Origin: Rudanella lutea DSM 19387
Lineage (GTDB): Bacteria > Bacteroidota > Bacteroidia > Cytophagales > Spirosomataceae
Direction of reading: 5' to 3'
Length of the DNA: 64,000 nt
Assembly: GCF_000383955.1 (NCBI RefSeq)
Contig: NZ_KB913013.1
Location: forward strand, 663,694-727,693
The notes beneath the pieces were generated by a model. That model did not search any database, was not told the DNA's origin, and worked only from the letters and a program-made list of their open reading frames with translations. This document shows, piece by piece, positions 19,101 to 26,130 of this stretch. The number at the start of each line of letters is the position of its first letter. The first letter of the stretch is position 1. The translations under genes were made by a program, and so were the position numbers.

Positions 19101-20787
19101 GCCCGGAGAGGGTGGTCAGTTGCCCGGCCACAAGGTTGATGACTGGATCGGACGGACGCGCCACTCGACCCCCGGTGTGGGCCTTATTTCGCCCCCTCCT
19201 CACCACGATATTTACTCGATTGAGGACTTGGCCCAATTAATTTTTGACCTGAAGAACGCCAACCGTGAAGCCCGCATCAGCGTCAAGCTCGTGTCGGAAG
19301 CGGGCGTGGGTACCATTGCGGCCGGGGTTGCCAAAGCCCATGCCGACCATATCCTGATTGCGGGTCACGATGGCGGCACCGGAGCCTCTCCGCTGTCGAG
19401 TATCCGGCACGCGGGTCTGCCCTGGGAGCTGGGTCTGGCCGAAACCCATCAGACCCTGGTACGCAACAAACTGCGCGGCCGCGTAACCGTGCAGGCCGAC
19501 GGACAGATTCGGACCGGTCGTGACCTGGTCATTGCCGCCCTGTTGGGTGCTGAAGAGTTTGGTGTGGCTACGGCCGCGCTCGTGGCCGCCGGTTGTATCA
19601 TGATGCGGAAGTGTCACCTGAATACCTGCCCGGTGGGTGTGGCTACGCAGAATAAAGAGCTGCGCGCCATGTTTACGGGCAAGCCCGAGCACGTGGTGAA
19701 CATGTTTACGTTCATGGCCACCGAAATGCGCGAAATCATGGCCGAACTGGGCTTCCGCTCGGTCGATGAGATGGTGGGTCAGGTACAGGTTCTCGAAACC
19801 CGCGACGATCTGCCCCACTGGAAATACAAAAACATAAACCTGACAGCCCTGCTGTACAAAGAGCCTGTCAGCCTCGATACTGCCCTATACAAGCAGGAAG
19901 AGCAGGATCACGGCATCGACACAGTACTCGACCGCGAACTGATCGAACTGGCGCAGCCGGTGCTGACGGGTAGCAAACCCACCGAACCCGTTTACGGCGA
20001 GTTTACGGTGAATAACCTAAACCGCTCAATTGGCACGATGCTCTCCAACGAGGTATCGAAGGTGTACGGCGGCCCCGGCCTGCCCGATGGCACCATCCAC
20101 GTTAAAATGCGCGGCACGGCGGGCCAAAGCTTCGGGGCGTTCTCGACGAGCGGCCTCAAACTCGAACTCGAAGGCGATGCCAACGACTACTTCGGTAAGG
20201 GCCTGTGTGGGGCGCAACTGATTGTGTACCCCGATCGGACGGCAACGTTCCAGCCCGAAGAAAACAGCATCGTGGGTAACGTTTCGTTCTACGGGGCTAC
20301 CTCAGGCGAAGCGTTTATCCGGGGTATGGCCGGCGAGCGGTTCTGCGTTCGAAACTCAGGTGCCAAAGTAGTTGTAGAGGGCGTGGGCGACCACGGTCTT
20401 GAGTACATGACGGGTGGTTTGGCCGTAATTCTGGGTCAGACAGGGCGCAACTTTGCCGCCGGTATGTCGGGCGGGGTAGCATACGTCTGGGATCAGGACG
20501 GCACGTTTGCGAGCAAGGTAAACCCCGAAATGGTGGCTCTTGAGCCACTTAACGCTGAAGATTCGACCATTCTGCGCGAGTACATCGATAAGCACTTCCA
20601 GTACACCACCAGCAACGTGGCTCTGGCCCTGATTCAGGACTGGGACAATAAACTGGGTCAGTTTGTGAAGGTGCTGCCCACCGATTTCAGTCAGGCACTG
20701 GCAAGCCGGGGTATCTCGCTTTCGGAGCAGATCCGCGACAAAAACGTCGTCTATCAGGACATTGTCGTCGATGTAGTTGGCGGGTAA
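16174..20787 (+). CDS. gltB: Glutamate synthase, large subunit
   Basis: A 1537-aa ferredoxin/NADPH-type glutamate synthase alpha subunit that makes glutamate from glutamine and 2-oxoglutarate. The N-terminal class II amidotransferase begins at Cys29 (EFEHDNCGIGFVAD) after a 28-residue propeptide that must be removed. The FMN-binding synthase domain shows GAMSFGSISWEAH and RHAGLPWELGL. The 3Fe-4S cluster Cys are Cys1141, Cys1147 and Cys1152 (CIMMRKCHLNTCPVG). The C-terminal beta-helix domain (GGPGLPDGTI, about 1300 on) is complete. Its natural partner gltD lies 587 bases downstream, separated by two small unrelated genes. Confidence 0.97.
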   Translation: MSDQSDQPAQSGFSYETGLYRPEFEHDNCGIGFVADIKGRKSHQIVADALHMLHRMEHRGACGCETNTGDGAGLLIQIPHEFFVDECRRQFIQLPAADEYGVGMVYFPREARLREECRAILNRKIKKLGMELLGYRVVPTNNSDLGNGSRSAEPQMEQVFIKRPDSVTNSDDFERKLYVLRNYSSRIINETVKGVDNNFYFASLSCRTITYKGQLTTGQLAEYFPDLGREEVVSALGVVHSRFSTNTFPSWKLAQPFRYIAHNGEINTVRGNVNWMKAAETMLKSSKFTDEEMAMLLPICDHKQSDSANLDNAIELLVMSGRSLPHVMMMLIPEAWDGNTQMDPQRRAFYEYHASMMEPWDGPASISFTDGRIVGATLDRNGLRPSRYWVTDDDVVIMASEAGVLDLDPAKIVKKGRLQPGKMFVVNMEQGRIIADEELKAEICAAQPYQQWLDEYKIHISQLEAPARTYSNYGEKELLTRQKAFGFTSEDLRMILAPMVETGKEALGSMGVDVPLAVLSEQSQHLSHYFKQLFAQVTNPPIDSIRERSIMSLISFVGATYNLLSESPEYCKQVELDQPVLTTKEFDKLRFIDRHHFQAKTINTYFRADGNGKSLERALERICRYAEDAIDDGFEIIILSDRAIDSDHAPVPSLLATAAVHHHLIRRGLRGQVGILVEAGDVWETHHVATLIGYGASGVNPYMAFETIANMKEKGLLQVDYDLDKLYKNYVKAVNGELLKIFSKMGISTLQSYQGAMIFECLGLNEDVVSRYFTGTVSRIGGMGLHEIAKEILVRHRTAYPEVPSAAVQRLEVGGVYQWKQRGEKHIFNPDTIHLLQESTKRNDYGLYKKYSKLIDDQSKKAITLRGLLKFKKGQPIPVDQVEPIESIFKRFATGAMSFGSISWEAHTTLAIAMNRIGGKSNSGEGGEDELRYTPLANGDSLNSAIKQVASGRFGVTSHYLSNARELQIKMAQGAKPGEGGQLPGHKVDDWIGRTRHSTPGVGLISPPPHHDIYSIEDLAQLIFDLKNANREARISVKLVSEAGVGTIAAGVAKAHADHILIAGHDGGTGASPLSSIRHAGLPWELGLAETHQTLVRNKLRGRVTVQADGQIRTGRDLVIAALLGAEEFGVATAALVAAGCIMMRKCHLNTCPVGVATQNKELRAMFTGKPEHVVNMFTFMATEMREIMAELGFRSVDEMVGQVQVLETRDDLPHWKYKNINLTALLYKEPVSLDTALYKQEEQDHGIDTVLDRELIELAQPVLTGSKPTEPVYGEFTVNNLNRSIGTMLSNEVSKVYGGPGLPDGTIHVKMRGTAGQSFGAFSTSGLKLELEGDANDYFGKGLCGAQLIVYPDRTATFQPEENSIVGNVSFYGATSGEAFIRGMAGERFCVRNSGAKVVVEGVGDHGLEYMTGGLAVILGQTGRNFAAGMSGGVAYVWDQDGTFASKVNPEMVALEPLNAEDSTILREYIDKHFQYTTSNVALALIQDWDNKLGQFVKVLPTDFSQALASRGISLSEQIRDKNVVYQDIVVDVVGG

Positions 20788-20789
20788 GC

Positions 20790-21113
20790 ATGAGGTTGGA
20801 GCCTCCTCTTCGAGTTGATATTCGAAAGCTGACCCACTACTTACTGGTGCGGTTGGAACAAGATGACAAGTCGAACTACCTCAGTTTAGCTGGCTACGAG
20901 CAACTTAGTTGGAAACAGCTCGAACAAGACCTATTCAGATTAGTACAAAGCACCGATGCTGTGCTGGAGCGCACAAATGGGTATGGCACCCTGTATAGTG
21001 TCACAGGATATCTAACTGGCCCAAACGGGCGGTCAATTCTGGTGAAGACAATCTGGATGCGGGATGATGACGAGGAATTAACTAAATTTATTACGTTATA
21101 TCCTCCAAAATGA
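20790..21113 (+). CDS. DUF6883-like small protein inserted between gltB and gltD
   Basis: A 107-aa soluble protein starting 2 bases after the gltB stop. The sequence has a helix with KLTHYLLVR, then WKQLEQDLFRLVQ, then beta strands GYGTLYSVTGYLTGPNG and VKTIWMRDDDE, ending in ITLYPPK. This order matches what I remember of the DUF6883 family, which often stands next to a DUF4926 protein, as here. By hand count this gene is about 46% GC, against about 65% in a 120-base stretch near the gltB 3' end, and it uses more A/T-ending codons. No signal peptide or membrane segment. Function unknown; a toxin-like or stress role is only a guess. Confidence 0.72.
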   Translation: MRLEPPLRVDIRKLTHYLLVRLEQDDKSNYLSLAGYEQLSWKQLEQDLFRLVQSTDAVLERTNGYGTLYSVTGYLTGPNGRSILVKTIWMRDDDEELTKFITLYPPK

Positions 21114-21122
21114 TACATAAGC

Positions 21123-21368
21123 ATGAAGTGGCCACTATACAAGCAGCACGCCCTGCTGAAGGATTTTCCAGAGGAAGGCCTTAAGAAAGGGGACGTTGTG
21201 ACGACAGTTGAGTTTTTAGAAGCCCGGCGCGACTTGCCCAATGCTTATTACGTAGAAGCTTTTAACGCCGTTGGCAACACGATTGCCGTGTTTATCGTGG
21301 AGGAAGAGGCTCTCGAAGCGCTTACCGAACACGATGTGCTAACCAAGCGAACCTTAGAAACTGTTTAA
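21123..21368 (+). CDS. DUF4926-like small protein
   Basis: An 81-aa soluble protein. The features LLKDFPEEGLKKGDVVTTVEF, described as D-F-P-x-x-G-L-K-K-G-D-V-V, and YYVEAFNAVGNTIAVF match the DUF4926 pattern (a compact beta-barrel-like domain). It follows the DUF6883-like gene by 9 bases and precedes gltD by 6, so it must be co-transcribed with gltBD. The 9-mer TAAGCATGA surrounds the starts of both small genes (20785-20793 and 21118-21126). Pairing with a DUF6883 protein suggests a two-protein module; the role is unknown. Confidence 0.75.
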   Translation: MKWPLYKQHALLKDFPEEGLKKGDVVTTVEFLEARRDLPNAYYVEAFNAVGNTIAVFIVEEEALEALTEHDVLTKRTLETV

Positions 21369-21374
21369 GTATCA

Positions 21375-22862
21375 ATGGGAAAGCCCACAGGATTTTTAGA
21401 ATTTTCGCGTGAACTGCCCGCCAAGCGGCCGGTTCAGGAACGCATACATGATTACCAGGAAATTGATACCCCATTCAGCGAAGCCCTGACCCAAAAACAG
21501 GCGGCCCGCTGCATGGATTGCGGTACGCCATTTTGCCACAGCGGCTGCCCGCTGGGCAATATCATTCCGGAGTTCAACGACGCCGTGTATGAGCAAAACT
21601 GGCAGTACGCGTATGAGATTCTGAGCACAACCAACAACTTCCCGGAGTTTACAGGGCGTATTTGCCCGGCACCCTGCGAGTCGTCGTGCGTGCTTGGTAT
21701 CAACAAGCCCCCCGTAGCCATTGAGTTTATCGAAAAGTCGATTATCGAGGTGGCCTATGCCAACGGGTATGTAAAGCCAAACCCGCCCAAAAAGCGGACC
21801 GGCAAAACCGTGGCGGTAATAGGCTCAGGACCGGCGGGCCTCGCGGCTGCGGCACAGCTCAACAAAGCCGGCCACACGGTTACAGTGTTTGAGCGGGCCG
21901 ATCAGATTGGTGGTTTGCTCCGCTACGGCATTCCCGATTTCAAACTCGACAAAGCCGTGATTGACCGCCGTTTGGCCGTGATGGAAGCCGAAGGTATCAC
22001 CTTCCGGACGGGCGTCAACGTAGGTGTTGATCTCAAAGCATCGGAACTACTCGATGGGTTTGATCTGGTCTTACTGGCGGGCGGCTCTACCGTTCCGCGC
22101 GACTTACCGATTCCGGGCCGCAACCTCAAGGGGATTTACCCGGCCATGGAGTTTTTAAGCCAGCAAAACAAGCGCGTGGCCAACCGGCCGCTCGAAGTTG
22201 ACCACCGGGGGGCTGTATACGCCAACGGCGATTTGCAGGCAACGGGCAAGAACGTGGTAGTCATCGGTGGGGGCGATACAGGCTCCGACTGTGTGGGTAC
22301 CTCCAACCGGCACGGTGCAGCGTCTATCACGCAAATTGAGCTGCTGCCCATGCCGCCAAAAGACCGCGCCGAAAGTACCCCCTGGCCCAACTGGCCCATG
22401 ATGCTCCGTACGAGCACCTCGCACGAGGAAGGCTGTGAGCGGCAGTGGTCAATTAATACCAAGGCGTTTATCGGCGACGAAAACGGCAATCTGAAAGCCC
22501 TTCAGCTCGTGAATCTGGAGTGGAAAAATGAGAACGGCCGGATGCAAATGGTTGAGGTGCCTGGCTCAGAGCGCGAAATTCCGTGCGAACTGGCCTTGTT
22601 GGCGGCTGGCTTCCTGCACCCGCAACAAGAAGGACTACTGGCCGACCTGGGCGTTGAGCTCGATGAGCGTGGCAATGTGAAAGCCAACAACTACCAGACA
22701 AGCATTCCGAATGTGTTTGCCGCGGGCGATATGCGCCGGGGTCAGTCGCTGGTAGTTTGGGCCATCTCGGAAGGCCGCGAAGCCGCCCGTGCCGCCGATA
22801 CCTTCCTGATGGGCGAAAGCCTGCTGGAAGCCAAAGCGGAGTCGATGCTGGCGGCCGTTTAG
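21375..22862 (+). CDS. gltD: Glutamate synthase, small subunit
   Basis: A 495-aa beta subunit that passes electrons from NADPH through FAD and 4Fe-4S clusters to GltB. The N-terminal ferredoxin-like part has Cys46, Cys49, Cys54 and Cys58 ([13 protein letters not shown]) and a second group in [12 protein letters not shown] (Cys97, Cys101, Cys105). The FAD Rossmann motif is [15 protein letters not shown] and the NADPH one is [12 protein letters not shown]. The C-terminus [18 protein letters not shown] is typical. It ends the four-gene gltB-DUF6883-DUF4926-gltD unit, closed by a terminator. Confidence 0.97.
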   Translation: MGKPTGFLEFSRELPAKRPVQERIHDYQEIDTPFSEALTQKQAARCMDCGTPFCHSGCPLGNIIPEFNDAVYEQNWQYAYEILSTTNNFPEFTGRICPAPCESSCVLGINKPPVAIEFIEKSIIEVAYANGYVKPNPPKKRTGKTVAVIGSGPAGLAAAAQLNKAGHTVTVFERADQIGGLLRYGIPDFKLDKAVIDRRLAVMEAEGITFRTGVNVGVDLKASELLDGFDLVLLAGGSTVPRDLPIPGRNLKGIYPAMEFLSQQNKRVANRPLEVDHRGAVYANGDLQATGKNVVVIGGGDTGSDCVGTSNRHGAASITQIELLPMPPKDRAESTPWPNWPMMLRTSTSHEEGCERQWSINTKAFIGDENGNLKALQLVNLEWKNENGRMQMVEVPGSEREIPCELALLAAGFLHPQQEGLLADLGVELDERGNVKANNYQTSIPNVFAAGDMRRGQSLVVWAISEGREAARAADTFLMGESLLEAKAESMLAAV

Positions 22863-22882
22863 AAATCTACTTACGCCAATAC

Positions 22883-22918
22883 AAAAAGCGTCCGGGTTTG
22901 TGAACCCGGACGCTTTTT
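22883..22918. terminator. Bidirectional terminator, gltD versus convergent phosphodiesterase gene
   Basis: A perfect 16-bp stem (22883-22898 with 22903-22918), 4-base loop TGTG, A-run on the left foot and T-run on the right. It can work on both strands. Confidence 0.9.
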
Positions 22919-22973
22919 TGGTTTTGGGGAGCTGTCAGAGACGGATAACCATCCCACGCAACAACGCAGGTAT

Positions 22974-23816
22974 TTACTTCAGCACAACAGTTGCCACAAC
23001 AGGCTGGTGGTCTGAGGGATACCGTTGCTCAAGGGCATCGGTCAGTACCGCGTAGTTGTTCACGGCGATGTCTTTACTCACAAAAATATAGTCGATACGC
23101 TGCTTCATGGGCGCATCAAACTTAAACGCGTTGAATGTACCTACCGGGCCATAGGGCGGAGTAGCCGTTACGCGGTAGGTATCGTTGAGCAAGGTTTCAA
23201 TGGTTTTAACCTGCTCGGTTTCAGGCGTTGAATTGAGGTCACCCACACAAATGACGGGGGCGTTTTTAGCGATCTCTTTGATCTTCTGCACCATCAGCTT
23301 ACCCGATTCGCGCCGGGCCACCACGCCCTGATGGTCGAAATGTACACTAAAAAAGAAGAAGTCTTTCTTGGTGGTCAGGTCTTTGAACTTCGCCCACGAA
23401 CAAATGCGGTTACAGCAGGTAGCATCCCAGCCTTTACCGGGCTTATCGGGGGTTTCGCTGAGCCAGAAATCACCCGAATCGAGCACCTTAAAGCGGTCCT
23501 TTTTGTAAAAAATAGCCGAGTGCTCGCCCGCTTCTTTGCCATCGTCGCGGCCTTTACCCAGATACGCAAAATCGTTCAGCTCAAGCAGGTCATTCATCTG
23601 CCCACGCAGGGCTTCCTGCACGCCAAACAACTCAAAGCCGTGGTACCGAATCAGGCCCTTCACCATCTCTTTACGGTTAGGCCAGGCATTGACGCCATCG
23701 TTGGGCGTGTTGTACCGCAGGTTGTACGAGGCCACCCGGATGGGGGCATTTTTCTGGGCCGAGCTTTGGTGGATCATCAACAGGCTACAGGCCAGCACAA
23801 AAAAAATGGACTTCAT
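22974..23816 (-). CDS. Secreted endonuclease/exonuclease/phosphatase-family protein
   Basis: A 280-aa protein with signal peptide MKSIFFVLACSLLMIHQSSA. The EEP-fold motifs are VASYNLRY (Asn), GVQEAL (Glu, metal), FFFSVHFDH, CVGDLNSTP (Asp/Asn) and a terminal SDHQPVVA (Asp-His pair), so the active site looks complete. Exported EEP proteins of this size in Bacteroidota are usually annotated as phosphodiesterases or nucleases; the substrate could be DNA, a phospholipid or a sugar phosphate. Single gene, convergent with gltD. Confidence 0.87.
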   Translation of the reverse strand: MKSIFFVLACSLLMIHQSSAQKNAPIRVASYNLRYNTPNDGVNAWPNRKEMVKGLIRYHGFELFGVQEALRGQMNDLLELNDFAYLGKGRDDGKEAGEHSAIFYKKDRFKVLDSGDFWLSETPDKPGKGWDATCCNRICSWAKFKDLTTKKDFFFFSVHFDHQGVVARRESGKLMVQKIKEIAKNAPVICVGDLNSTPETEQVKTIETLLNDTYRVTATPPYGPVGTFNAFKFDAPMKQRIDYIFVSKDIAVNNYAVLTDALEQRYPSDHQPVVATVVLK

Positions 23817-23861
23817 GAAGGGGTATGTTTAGACAACGGTGGCCAATCGGGTGAAACCTAC

Positions 23862-24032
23862 CCTAAGAAGCTGTTTGAGTTAATCACTTTGGCCCGTAAA
23901 GGCAGCTTTTGGTCGCTGTCTGCGCCACTTTTTTGGGCCGTAGCAACAGCTACGCCCGGCAAAAATTGGCTTGTCAGCGACTAAAATCCGCTCCCTACGA
24001 TCTCAAATCGCTAACTCAAACAGCTTCTTAGG
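23862..24032. mobile_element. MITE-like 171-bp palindromic element
   Basis: Perfect 21-bp terminal inverted repeats (23862-23882 and 24012-24032, core CTAAGAAGCTGTTTGAGTT). Pairing continues inside: TTTTGGTCGCTG with CAGCGACTAAAA (one G:T pair), and a central hairpin GGGCCGTAGC-AACA-GCTACGCCC. The whole element can fold into one long cruciform and has no coding capacity. This is the form of a non-autonomous transposable element. No clear target duplication is visible. It lies between the starts of one minus-strand gene and the end of another. Confidence 0.72.
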
Positions 24033-24088
24033 CAAGTAGCCAAATGGTCGGTTCGGGCACCGTTACCAAATAAATCACCGAGCCGGGA

Positions 24089-24748
24089 TTATTTACCCGT
24101 TTCGGCGTTCGGCGCATCAACCGGCTTGGATTCGGGTGAGCCTTTCTGCCGCAGAAAAATCGACAAAACTACAATCGACAAAACCGACAAAAATTCGCTT
24201 TGCCAGTTTTGCAACGACTGAAACCAGAACTCACTCGTCCCCAAAAACGCCCATAGGGTCAGCCGTTCGGGCTGCCCAGCCAGACTTTGCTCGGTATTGT
24301 ATTGCTCAACTCCGCCAAGGGCATGGAGGAAAAACGAAATCACAAACAAGAGCAGAAACGCCAGACTGAGCGAATTTTTGTACAGCGTCAGCACCCAGCC
24401 GCCCTGCCGAACCGGCCAGGGTGCGCCCGGCCGCGCGGCCGATGGTTCCCGGTCAACGGCCTCGGGTTCGTCGAGGCTCTTGGACTCTGAGGAGCCTTTC
24501 TGGAAAAGCGAGGCCGTCAGCAACACGTATAAGCCCATTTGCAAAAACTCGCTTTCCCAGTTTTCAAAAATGGCTTCGATACAATGCCCACTGCTAACGT
24601 AGACCATCAATGTCAGCGGAGCCCGGCCGTAGTCGGCCAATTCCTCATTAAACGTATGCCAACCCACCAGAATCTGCCCCACCAACGTCAGGACGGTGAT
24701 GAGCGACAAGACCAGTGACAGGCCATTTTCGTGCAGAAACCGCTTCAT
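24089..24748 (-). CDS. DUF6766-like membrane protein with internal duplication
   Basis: A 219-aa membrane protein with four or more hydrophobic segments (about 10-28, 66-82, 122-142, 182-200). Each half contains the same block: NWESEFLQMG...LFQKGSSESK and NWQSEFLSVL...LRQKGSPESK. The halves are joined by a polar, Pro/Ala-rich segment (about 88-115). The pattern matches DUF6766, a family of unknown function. It starts just 3' of the next upstream gene (24-base gap), so the AI-2E-family gene and this one may share a transcript. Confidence 0.72.
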   Translation of the reverse strand: MKRFLHENGLSLVLSLITVLTLVGQILVGWHTFNEELADYGRAPLTLMVYVSSGHCIEAIFENWESEFLQMGLYVLLTASLFQKGSSESKSLDEPEAVDREPSAARPGAPWPVRQGGWVLTLYKNSLSLAFLLLFVISFFLHALGGVEQYNTEQSLAGQPERLTLWAFLGTSEFWFQSLQNWQSEFLSVLSIVVLSIFLRQKGSPESKPVDAPNAETGK

Positions 24749-24771
24749 AATTGATTGAGTAAGTGAGTGAA

Positions 24772-25851
24772 TTAGCCTATTTTTTTCTTGACCGCCTTTA
24801 CCCAGCCCGGCTCTTCGACCTCATTTTCGAGCAGAAACGCGTACGGGTGCAAGGTCGGAATGTGCGCGCATACGATCCGGATTACCGCAAACAGGGGTTC
24901 AAACAGAATCATGCCCGGCACCCCCCAGATGAGTTCACCCAGCACAATGGCGATAATGGTGAAGATAGGGCTCAGATCGAGCTGTGCGCCCATCACGAGC
25001 GGTTCGATGATGTTGTTGTCGATGACCTGCGCCGACACGAGCACTACGAGCGTAGGCAGGAGCATATCGGGCGAGCCACTCACCAACGCCATAAACAACG
25101 GAAAAGCTCCGCCGACAAACGCCCCGATGTACGGAATAAGCGTGGGAATCACAGCCACCAGACTCATCAGAATAGCGTTCTCGACGCCGACAATGGAAAG
25201 TCCGATGCTGTAGAATAGGGCCAGAAACCCCATGGAAACCAGACGGCCGCTCAGGTACTGCGCCGACACACTGCTGATCTGACTCAGGGCATCGTTGACA
25301 GCCGGTCGGTTTTCGGGCGCGGCCAGTTTCAGGACAAACGCTTTGTATTTCTCGCGCTTCCAAAGCAGAAAAAAGAGGTACAACACGACCAATACCAGCC
25401 CCGTCAGGAACCCCGACAAACCACCAAAAACCGCCGTCAGCGAGCCGCTCGATGCACTCGATAGCTTGGAGACCCCTTCTTTGAGGGCTTGCAACTGCCG
25501 TTGCCGGCTCACGCCAAACTGCTGCTGAATCCAGGCTTGCGCCTGCTCAATACCGGTGGTTAGTTTGGTTTGAATCTGCGGCCAGTCTTTTGAGAAACTG
25601 GCGGCCTGCGCGTAGATAACGCCCACAAAAAGGCCAATCAGCATCAGAAACAGAAGTACGCACAACAGTGTGGCCCAGATTCGGCCGATGCCCCGGCGCT
25701 CAAGCCAGTTGCTTACCGGCATAAAAAGTAACGACAGAATACCAGCAAAGGCCAATGGCACCAGAAACGGCCGACCGAGATACAAAATACCGATTCCTAA
25801 TACGGCAAAGGCCAGCCGGGTATTTACCTGACTCAACGAAAGTGCTTTCAT
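24772..25851 (-). CDS. AI-2E transporter (PerM/YdiK) family membrane protein
   Basis: A 359-aa protein. I choose the ATG at 25851 (MKALSLSQVNTRLAF); a longer frame reaches 26016 but adds a basic, non-conserved segment. About eight hydrophobic segments in the AI-2E exporter-family layout: an N-terminal pair, a long amphipathic cytosolic segment (about 85-140), then the core with IPYIGAFVGGAFPL and VSAQVIDNNIIEPLVMG, the most conserved motif of the family. Members act in autoinducer export, Na+/H+ exchange or are uncharacterised. No lux genes nearby. Confidence 0.85.
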   Translation of the reverse strand: MKALSLSQVNTRLAFAVLGIGILYLGRPFLVPLAFAGILSLLFMPVSNWLERRGIGRIWATLLCVLLFLMLIGLFVGVIYAQAASFSKDWPQIQTKLTTGIEQAQAWIQQQFGVSRQRQLQALKEGVSKLSSASSGSLTAVFGGLSGFLTGLVLVVLYLFFLLWKREKYKAFVLKLAAPENRPAVNDALSQISSVSAQYLSGRLVSMGFLALFYSIGLSIVGVENAILMSLVAVIPTLIPYIGAFVGGAFPLFMALVSGSPDMLLPTLVVLVSAQVIDNNIIEPLVMGAQLDLSPIFTIIAIVLGELIWGVPGMILFEPLFAVIRIVCAHIPTLHPYAFLLENEVEEPGWVKAVKKKIG

Positions 25852-26130
25852 GGTAGTGTTGGGGGTGATAATCGCTACCGGGTGGCCACAGGCCTTAGGA
25901 GCCGCGCTCCGGTAATCTGACTCTGCAACCTCATAGGCCGCCCGACGGTGAGACTCGACCAGCGTACGGCCCCTTTTTTTATCCAATGTGCCCAACGGTG
26001 AGCCCCGACAGAACAATTACCCGATTACGCCAATTACCCAGACCCGCCCTCTAGGCTACCAAAAACAATAAACTACAAACCACGCCCCCGGCCTGACGCG
26101 GGCAATTGGTTTTCTTTGTTACTTAGCGTT
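25852..26130. other. Divergent spacer without recognised gene
   Basis: 279 bases between the divergent AI-2E-family gene (minus) and the peptidase/barrel gene (plus). I see no hairpin terminator, no small gene with support and no full promoter motif. TTTCTTTG at 26111-26118 is near the -7 consensus but would leave almost no leader before 26131. Confidence 0.5.

Noticed and set aside
25852-26016. N-terminal extension of the AI-2E-family protein to 26016
   Set aside because: The added 55 residues are basic, non-hydrophobic and unlike the family start; the ATG at 25851 fits better.
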